From Dryocosmus kuriphilus (taxonomy: Eukaryota; Arthropoda; Insecta; Hymenoptera; Cynipidae): a stretch of 64,000 nucleotides of DNA. The notes below the pieces were generated by a model. That model searched no databases, was not told where the DNA came from, and saw only the letters and a list, made by a program, of their open reading frames with translations. Below are positions 57,822-64,000 of this stretch, one piece after another (positions within the stretch are counted from its first letter, which is position 1; the number at the start of each line of letters is the position of its first letter). The position numbers and the translations under genes were made by a program. Location: contig CM076193.1 of assembly GCA_038277395.1 (NCBI GenBank), forward strand, positions 68,974,677 to 69,038,676, in the 5' to 3' direction.

Positions 57822-58076
57822 CTAGGGCATATCCTATCCCTCTCACTAACCAGTACTCCTTAATTAATTTTAATTGTATTAGAGTCTTAGGTCTGTGAGC
57901 TTGAATTTTAAGTTTTAAACTTACTTATTTATTTATTTACTTTGTAGATTTATTTTGCTGACGCTTTGTCGGGCATCTCTCGGACTCTTTGAATAGCCAT
58001 GACTCCGGGTCTTCTTCTTCTGTTTTGAAAGCGCCGGGGCAGTGACGGATCTTGCCGATTGGTATTCCGGTCTGTT

Positions 58077-58086
58077 GAGGGGGTGT
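58077..58086 (+). promoter_or_regulatory. Polypurine tract of the young Gypsy
   Basis: GAGGGGGTGT directly precedes the 3' LTR. Confidence 0.6.
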
Positions 58087-59383
58087 TGTAATGTGGCATA
58101 AATTTAAACGCCACTTATCTTCTCGACCGGTTATGGCAGGATCCCAAATAATGGTGTAAGGGGGGGGGGGAGATGTGTCAGCCGTTGTTATCTGTTAAAC
58201 GGTCTTGAGAGATGCCGGACAATGGGTCGATTTACTTTCTTATCGGTTGTACTGGCGCTCGAATTTGTATATGTTTAGGAAATGACGTCGCTCCAAAGAT
58301 CCCGCCAATTATTCGCACGATGACTTCCCCTTTGCTAGGGTTCAACGACTCACCTGTTCTCTGGGTGACGTCACGAGAGGCGCCAACTATTTTGGCGGTC
58401 TCATAGAAGGATACTCCGGCGATCAACGACTGACCAATGAGAAAAAGGAGGGATCGTCCATGTTCTAGTCTTCAACAAAAAAAAAATAGATTTTAATGTC
58501 GAGACCCTTTCCTTTTATATAAAATGTAATCCCTAAAACTTTAGTGGTATCTAAAATAATATTTAGTCCGCGATTCTGTTGGAGAAAACCTTCTAAAATT
58601 TAACTTTGTTCGTCGTTAGAAGTCGAATGTTTGAAAGGATCTATGTACCACGGATTGGCTACAACCCATCTAGTGGCGCGCGTGCGCAGTCATTTCACGA
58701 ATGTTTAAAACTCACCGGCGGCGCCTGGGAACGTTATCCTGTCACGACCTTTCGAGCGGATCAGTTGCTTCTAGATTCAATTGTGGCCGGGTCGCCACTG
58801 AACCTATGGATATTCCTCGGATATCTTGGAGGACATGTCTCAGACGCCACCGGTGAGTTTCGTCATTGTTTCGGCGCTTTATTACGTTTCTCATGGATTA
58901 TCGGTAAGAGTTTAAATTCTTTAACCCGGAGACTTGGCATTTCTCAGGGCGCTGGTTGTTTGCTAAAATTTAAATTTTGATTCGTGTTTGATTTACTTCA
59001 GCGGCGGTTACATTTATTTTACTCTTTCCACCATTAAACGAGAATTACGGCTTATAAATGGCAATCACATTGTTCTTCCTCTTTTTTTTTTGTAACACAA
59101 CGTAATTACTTGCTTGTCACTCAACTTGAACAAAAATTGTTGTTTCTCAAACTATGAATCATGCAATAAATCTAACCACAATTATGTTATCACATGATCA
59201 AAGATTCGTGTTGTCTCTTGGTTTTTAAACATAAGATCCAAGCCCAGAATCCACTAATCCTTATAGTAATCTCATAATAATAATAATGGAGTCTCCTGGA
59301 GTGGTTTGCGGTTTCTATTCTGCCTGAGATTCTGAATCATACTTTTCTTGACGTTTCAGCTCTCCAAGTCCAGGGACACCGTT

Positions 59384-59386
<3 letters not shown>
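58087..59386 (+). repeat. 3' LTR of the young Gypsy
   Basis: A 1300-bp near-identical copy of 50120-51422. Visible differences: C/T near 58133, one G/A at the G-run end, G/C near 58457 and a shorter A-run near 58476. Confidence 0.95.

Positions 59387-59430
<44 letters not shown>
59387..59430. repeat. (TA)n tract, right of the Gypsy insertion
   Basis: The continuation of the (TA)n core of the CAACGTTG-rich element, separated from 50057-50119 by the Gypsy. Confidence 0.9.
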
Positions 59431-59432
<2 letters not shown>

Positions 59433-59806
59433 CATATATAAGTCTAGTTTTATAGCTTTTTTTTACTTTCCAATAAAAGTATTTGAAAAGTATTGTATCC
59501 TGTAATTGTTGTTGACATATTAATAATGCAACGTTGAGGCAACGTTGCACAACCGTCGTATAACAGTTTGTAGATTCCCATCGCGCTCCATGCTCCCGAC
59601 GGTGCGTCAACGTTGGGACAACCTACCGGCAACCAATCGAAACAACGTTAGGGCAACGATTGGCGTTCAACCTCTGGTTCAACATAAGCGGACATTTTAC
59701 CGGTTGCACCAACGTTGCCACATTATTCCGGTTGTGACCGTTCGTCGGTAAGTTAGAATGTGACGGTTGTGACAACGTTGCTACAACGATTCCTGCCGGC
59801 GGGGTA

Positions 59807-60148
59807 ATACTTTGAATATTAAAAGTAATAACCGTAAGAACAAGTTTTCTTTAACCGTAAAAAACATTTCCAAGCGGTAAAATTATATATATATATTAGA
59901 AAAAATTATGTCTAATTTTCATTTGTATCTATTTATATTTGAAAATTGTATAAAATATTTGCCACTATGTATAATAATTTACGTATCATTTTTCCGCCTA
60001 GGTTGTTGCTCATAAAAATAAATTGAAAACAAAAAAAAATAGCTTTTTTAAAAATGTAATTGATATCTTATCGCTTCTTATCAAACTTTTAAAATTTATG
60101 AAATTTTAAGCGACAGCTAATGTTTTAATTTATTTTCAGATATAACAT
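59807..60148. other. AT-rich spacer, no gene
   Basis: About 340 bp of AT-rich sequence with a short (TA)n at 59885-59897. Nothing else was recognised. Confidence 0.5.
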
Positions 60149-60548
60149 GTGTAACAGAAATGTTACATGGCTGGCCGAGCGACGGGACCTTGCGCCGAAC
60201 CCGCCCGGGAATCCACGAGGGATCCCGTGCGTGTGGCTGGCGGCGGCTCGCGTCGCTCGGGCAGTCAGTCGTATTTTAGTCTCCACTCAGTACCGTCAGT
60301 CGTGAGTAGTCAGTAGACAGTCACTCAGTCTAGTCTTGGTCTCGTTTCGGCTCTTTAGCCAGTTACTTGTATTGGACGCAAGTTGTAGTTGAGTATCATC
60401 ACATTCCCAGACTGTGGTCTCTAGGTTGGTCGACTCGTAGTAAGTGGAAATACATGTCTTTTATATAACCTTGTCTTTTTCATTGTGTTTAACCTAATTC
60501 TTGGCGTCCACATCCTCTCCCTTCCCCGGTGAGATCCCATGCTCTACA
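60149..60548 (+). repeat. 5' LTR of the right-hand Gypsy-type element
   Basis: A GC-richer block from TGTGTAACAG (60149, or from TGTTACATGG at 60161) to CTCTACA (60548), directly before a primer site. Contains repeated CAGTC/AGTCAGT words (60270-60330) and a TTTTATATAACC TATA-like box (about 60455). The start is uncertain by about 12 bp because the second LTR is outside the window. Confidence 0.6.
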
Positions 60549-60550
60549 CC

Positions 60551-60563
60551 TGGCGCCCAACCC
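60551..60563 (+). promoter_or_regulatory. Primer-binding site of the right-hand Gypsy-type element
   Basis: TGGCGCCCAACCC, 2 nt after the LTR end. The first 11 bases match the primer site at 51423. Confidence 0.7.
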
Positions 60564-61871
60564 AAAAAACCCCAAAAAAATTCCCTAATCTCCCTCCTCA
60601 TCCCGCCAAGATTGGGAAAACTCCAAACCCTGACTCCGAACTCCAAACTGTGACACCTTACTCCATTATTACATGCCATATCTCCCGCCTGTGCCATTCA
60701 TAATAATAAAGGTAACATTTTTTTTTCATAAATACAATGTAATAGTTTTAAGAGTGTTCCTAGTTTGATGATTTTATTGATAATTGTGCCATGTTTCGGG
60801 TTCGTGCCATGCCGTCTAAGAAAGTGACAAAGTATTAAAGTGAAAAATAAAATAACCAAGTCGGAAAAGAATTAAAATTGAAAATTTAATAGTAGCAAAA
60901 TCGGGAAAAATAAAAGTGTCAGGAAAGTGATTAATTTAAAAATAAAAGTTTGAATAAAAGTAGAAAAGAAATATTTAAGTTGAAAATGGGGGTTCAAAGA
61001 AGACAAAATTAAAGAAAAAAACTGTTGAATTTAAAAAGTAATAAAATTTTAAAATGGGTTGGGAAGTAATAAAGTTTTGAAACCGCTAAAGGAAAGAATA
61101 TAATCGAAAGTTGGAATATAAATAACTTGGGAAACCTACAGTAAGATAAAATTCGCATCAAACGTTTAATTGGGCAGTACAAGGTCACGCTTAGTGCAAG
61201 CAAAACAAAGTTGGTTGGGACAGAAATAAATACGATTCTCAAATTCGAAGTTAAATTCTAGACTGGCATTTATTTATATTTCCAGTCTCTTCGAGTTTGA
61301 GAAATGGGAAAATAAGAAGGTGAAATATTCATTATAAGATCTTGTTACAAGCCATCATACGTCACAGAGTGACTGGTGGCGAGACAGGGGGAGTGCAGTG
61401 TACGCGCGTGATACAGACCGCGGTACGGCAGAGGGTAACTCACCGGACGGCGGGCTGTCCGCGAGGTCACGAGTACTGAGCGCGCAAAGGTCACGCGCTG
61501 TACTTTATGAACCAGGCTATTTACAGCAAAAAGGAGCAAATTTTCGGATCATACGAATTAATAGAATAATCCGAAATATCAGAAATAAAATTTAGAGTAA
61601 ATTTAAAAAAACCCAAAGGGAGTTGGCAAGTACGAAGCCAACAGGTTTAAAGGACATTATATATAGGATGTCCAAATAATAAACGGACATCGTACTATAG
61701 AAATATATATATACTATAGCAATAGGGAGCAACACATATATATATATAGGGTGTCCCCAAAACAGTTAAATTACAGGTTAAGGTAGTATCGACGGCTGTA
61801 CAGCCCAAACAACCGTAGACACTACAAAGGGAGGAAAAGTAAGATTTGTAACGATTGTCCGATCTGTATTA
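60564..61871 (+). other. Leader of the right-hand Gypsy-type element
   Basis: A 1.3-kb AT- and A-rich leader with no ORF of note. At 61660-61760 it contains TATATATAGGATGTCC, AATAAACGGACATC and TATATATAGGGTGTCCC, a small cluster of inverted GGTGTCC/GGACA words that may be a relic of a small insertion. Confidence 0.5.
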
Positions 61872-63482
61872 ATGAAACTCAGATCGGGAAATTTAAAGAT
61901 AGATAAACCCAAAATGCCGAAACAAACAGAAATCCAAACCGATCAAGAGAGCCTGGACTTGGAGGGAGCTATGGCACCTCCAACTCCGGACTCGGGAATA
62001 AACAGAACATCGAAAATGGGTGCAATTCCCAAAATAATAAACCGATCCGTGGGACGAGGTAGAAGTTTTCGTAGGAATGAAAACGAAACAACAAGAATGG
62101 GAAAATCAGGTAGGGACTTGGAAATTACAAACAAAGAACCAAGTAAAATAATTAACCCTTATGCGTCATTAGCTTGGGACCCTACAGATTTGCCAACGCT
62201 AAATTTACCCAGGCAACAAGCAAACTTAACAGAAGATCGAGAAATCTTAGGGACGATTAACGATAAAACATTCGAAATTGACTCATTCCTAGAAAACAAC
62301 ACTCAATTTTTATTAGAGACAGACGAACTCCTAAACAGCGCGGAATATAACGAGTTTATGAATAAACAAAAAGAAAGATTTTTAAAAGAAAAAATGGAAC
62401 AATTAAGAATTCGTAAACATAATTTAAACCCGCAGGCCCATAGTTCATTTACAAAAGAAACATTAGATAGAACAAGACCGGAAAGAACAAATATAGATAA
62501 AAGAAACGAAACACGTAATAGACACTCAGTCCAATTTAACCTTGAGGAAAAGACCCAAGAACCGAATAGAAATTTTAAAAGTAAATCGTTAGACAAATTA
62601 AGAGAAAAAGAAACGGACTTCAGAATTTACGACTCTGACTCCAGCGAAGACAAGGGATACGATTTAACTTCTAATAATAACAGACCGCGCAGAAGTTTGA
62701 CATCAAGGGAAAGGTTAAATAGACGATCGCGGAATAATGTAAATAGTTCGGAAAGTGAATACGAACCAGAATATAGAAACAACGAAACAATTCAAGCGAC
62801 ATATTTCCCATTTGGAATGGTACAAACACCATTCCAAATAATGACAAATTGGCCGGTCAAGTTTAGAAATAATAAAGAGGATAGCCCAGCCAGTTTTCTG
62901 GAAGATTTAAAACGATTCAAAAGAGGGTACAAAATAAATGACCGCGACATACTAGAAAATTTGGACGCGGTATTAATTGAGGATGCACGTGACTGGTTCT
63001 CAATTAATAAAAATTCGTGGAGAAATTTATCCGACTTTTTTGATGATTTCACAAGCGCATACATTGATGAAAGATTTTCGGAAGAGGTTAGACAGAAGAT
63101 AAAATTTTGTAACCAGAAAAAGAATCAGGATATCCATACGTATTTAACTGAAATTCGAAAGCTTTTTACAAAATTATACCCTAGAAAAAGTCTAGAATGG
63201 GAATTGCGTAGAACATACGAAAACCTCCGGATAGAATATAAAATGTATATAAAGAGAAACGATTTTCAGACATTTGATGAACTCGAAGAACTGGGAAAGG
63301 AATGGGAAACAGAATTAGTTAAATCGAAAATTAGAGGTCAGGTGTTACAAATAACAGAACCTAAAATAGAGGAAAAAAGGGAACAAAAGGAAAACAAGGA
63401 CAAGAATAATTCAGAACCCGATAAAGCGGATAAAAAGGCAGGGAAACTTTTTGACCAATATGAGGGTCCTTTTTATAATTAA
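61872..63482 (+). CDS. Gag of the right-hand Gypsy-type element (536 aa, intact)
   Basis: Starts at ATG 61872 (MKLRSGNLKIDKPKMPKQ) and is open for 536 codons. The first 300 residues are charged and probably disordered. Residues about 305-490 form a Gypsy-type capsid (retrotrans_gag): PFGMVQTPFQIMTNWPVKF, LIEDARDWFSINKNSWRNLS, DIHTYLTEIRKLFTKLYPRK and FDELEELGKEWETELVKSK. A Lys/Glu-rich tail ends in DQYEGPFYN. There is no zinc knuckle, unusual for Gypsy Gag. The capsid has the same FDExxxLGKxWE end as the young Gypsy's (NFEELALLGKDWE), so the two are related. Confidence 0.9.
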   Translation: MKLRSGNLKIDKPKMPKQTEIQTDQESLDLEGAMAPPTPDSGINRTSKMGAIPKIINRSVGRGRSFRRNENETTRMGKSGRDLEITNKEPSKIINPYASLAWDPTDLPTLNLPRQQANLTEDREILGTINDKTFEIDSFLENNTQFLLETDELLNSAEYNEFMNKQKERFLKEKMEQLRIRKHNLNPQAHSSFTKETLDRTRPERTNIDKRNETRNRHSVQFNLEEKTQEPNRNFKSKSLDKLREKETDFRIYDSDSSEDKGYDLTSNNNRPRRSLTSRERLNRRSRNNVNSSESEYEPEYRNNETIQATYFPFGMVQTPFQIMTNWPVKFRNNKEDSPASFLEDLKRFKRGYKINDRDILENLDAVLIEDARDWFSINKNSWRNLSDFFDDFTSAYIDERFSEEVRQKIKFCNQKKNQDIHTYLTEIRKLFTKLYPRKSLEWELRRTYENLRIEYKMYIKRNDFQTFDELEELGKEWETELVKSKIRGQVLQITEPKIEEKREQKENKDKNNSEPDKADKKAGKLFDQYEGPFYN

Positions 63483-63641
63483 GAAAAAGGTATCCCCTAC
63501 GATTTATGAATTAAAGAACCTTAAAGGAAAAAACATAGGGGAATACAATATTAACGATTTAAAATTAGAAACCGTAGATAATAGTAATGAAGTATAAGTA
63601 ATAGATTTAGAATTTTTTTTTAACAGGTATATATATAAAAA

Positions 63642-64000
63642 ATGGAGGATAACTGGGAAACAAAATTAGAAGAGGCAATCTCAGTTCTGGAAAACAGGGT
63701 TGGGGAAATCCAAGACGGACTCCAATGCCGATTTTGTAAAGAATTAATACCTAGAATTATTTACGTTATACATGATTCATTCTGTAATAACAGACCATAC
63801 AGATTAAAAAATAACTTCACGACTCCAAACCCTAACGGACAAACGTATATACAGGGAAACTGGGAAGGTATTAATAGGAAAATACAAGGCTTATTAACCA
63901 TTAAAGTAGCAAGCAAAAATAGAATAAGGAATAAAGAAGAAGAGTATGAATTAGAAATAAACATAGACCAGGAAACCATAACAGGCTTAGAACAGGAATA
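63642..64000 (+). CDS. Second ORF of the right-hand element, partial, unknown
   Basis: ATG 63642 opens MEDNWETKLEEAISVLENRV and stays open for 119 codons to the window edge. An N-terminal amphipathic helix is followed by CRFCKELIPRIIYVIHDSFC, a possible CX2CX11HX3C zinc site, and then TPNPNGQTYIQGNWEG. No protease, RT or env motif is visible yet. It lies 159 nt after the gag stop, in the gag frame (both codon starts are 0 mod 3) and separated by several stops, so it would need its own start or a spliced mRNA. It may supply the zinc site missing from Gag. Confidence 0.5.
   Translation, partial: MEDNWETKLEEAISVLENRVGEIQDGLQCRFCKELIPRIIYVIHDSFCNNRPYRLKNNFTTPNPNGQTYIQGNWEGINRKIQGLLTIKVASKNRIRNKEEEYELEINIDQETITGLEQE

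Larger units (their letters stand above)
50120..59386 (+). mobile_element. Young full-length Ty3/Gypsy retrotransposon (9.27 kb)
   Basis: LTRs at 50120-51422 and 58087-59386, TGTAATG...GTTACA, differ by about three substitutions plus homopolymer lengths. Primer site at 51423, leader to 52693, gag 52694-54528, -1 frameshift signal at 54501, uninterrupted pol to 57821, then 250 nt to a polypurine tract and the 3' LTR. There is no env. The insertion lies in a (TA)n tract, with ATAT on both sides. The only visible defect is one frame change within the gag N-terminal region. Confidence 0.92.
49844..59804. mobile_element. CAACGTTG-rich TIR element, split by a young Gypsy
   Basis: The left half (49844-50119) starts CCCCGCCGGCAGGAATCG and the right half (59387-59804) ends with its complement. 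The two ends match for about 200 bp and are flanked by TA (49842-49843 and 59805-59806). The palindrome CAACGTTG occurs many times in both halves. The centre is a (TA)n tract, into which the Gypsy at 50120-59386 inserted. Without the Gypsy it is about 700 bp and non-coding, hence non-autonomous. It begins 25 bp after the MULE pseudogene stop. Confidence 0.85.
60149..64000 (+). mobile_element. Second plus-strand Gypsy-type element, runs off the window end
   Basis: 5' LTR (60149-60548), primer site (60551), 1.3-kb leader, intact gag (61872-63482) and an open second ORF (63642 to the window end). Pol and the 3' LTR would lie beyond 64000. It uses the same primer-site word (TGGCGCCCAAC) as the young Gypsy but has a different LTR and gag, so it is a different family. 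Confidence 0.75.

Overview
This window is eukaryotic, almost certainly from an insect genome: AT-rich, intron-bearing sequence with small GT-AG introns, no bacterial operons, and insect-type transposable elements. I see no complete host gene. Nearly all recognisable coding sequence belongs to mobile elements, most of them broken, with several inserted inside one another. The species is not determined; a hymenopteran is possible, but that is only an impression.

Left part (1-6.6 kb): non-coding DNA with a 612-bp near-perfect inverted repeat (1301-1912), a nested hairpin (2278-2347), an older fold-back (4311-4670) and a short terminal-inverted-repeat (TIR) element with long poly-G tracts (5869-6370). 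From 6653 to 12459 lies a 5.8-kb DNA transposon with about 450-bp TIRs, a broken DDE_Tnp_4/SWIM transposase and about 36 copies of a 58-bp satellite between the gene and the right TIR. From 12481 to about 14.5 kb is a RAG1/Transib-like transposase remnant on the minus strand. It is followed by a decayed minus-strand Ty3/Gypsy pol (about 14.6-18.4 kb) and a pogo/CENP-B-like transposase remnant (19.0-20.1 kb).

Middle part (21-40.5 kb): a nested stack. An outer env-bearing Gypsy-type element (int, then an accessory ORF with a double-stranded-RNA-binding fold and CCHC knuckle, then env) is split inside env at 23828/39036 by a second env-bearing Gypsy-type element with about 349-bp LTRs. That second element is interrupted in turn by a Copia element (26024-31117), a mellifera-like mariner (35745-36994, TA target) and an inverted duplicate of its own integrase core placed inside its RNase H region (33295-33757).

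Right part (40.5-64 kb): low-information DNA with microsatellites and a solo-LTR-like block, then an intron-containing C2H2/MULE/SWIM transposase pseudogene (45862-49818) carrying a TA-flanked MITE. Next is a TIR element rich in the palindrome CAACGTTG (49844-59804), split in its (TA)n core by a very young 9.3-kb Gypsy element. Its 1.3-kb LTRs are nearly identical, its pol is intact, and its gag/pol overlap has a textbook -1 frameshift site (GGGAAAC plus stem). The window ends inside a fourth Gypsy-type element (LTR, leader, gag, start of a second ORF).

The most unusual items are the dsRBD-CCHC accessory ORF, the satellite inside a DNA transposon, the RAG1-like transposase remnant, the programmed frameshift signal in the young Gypsy, and the self-inverted integrase duplication.
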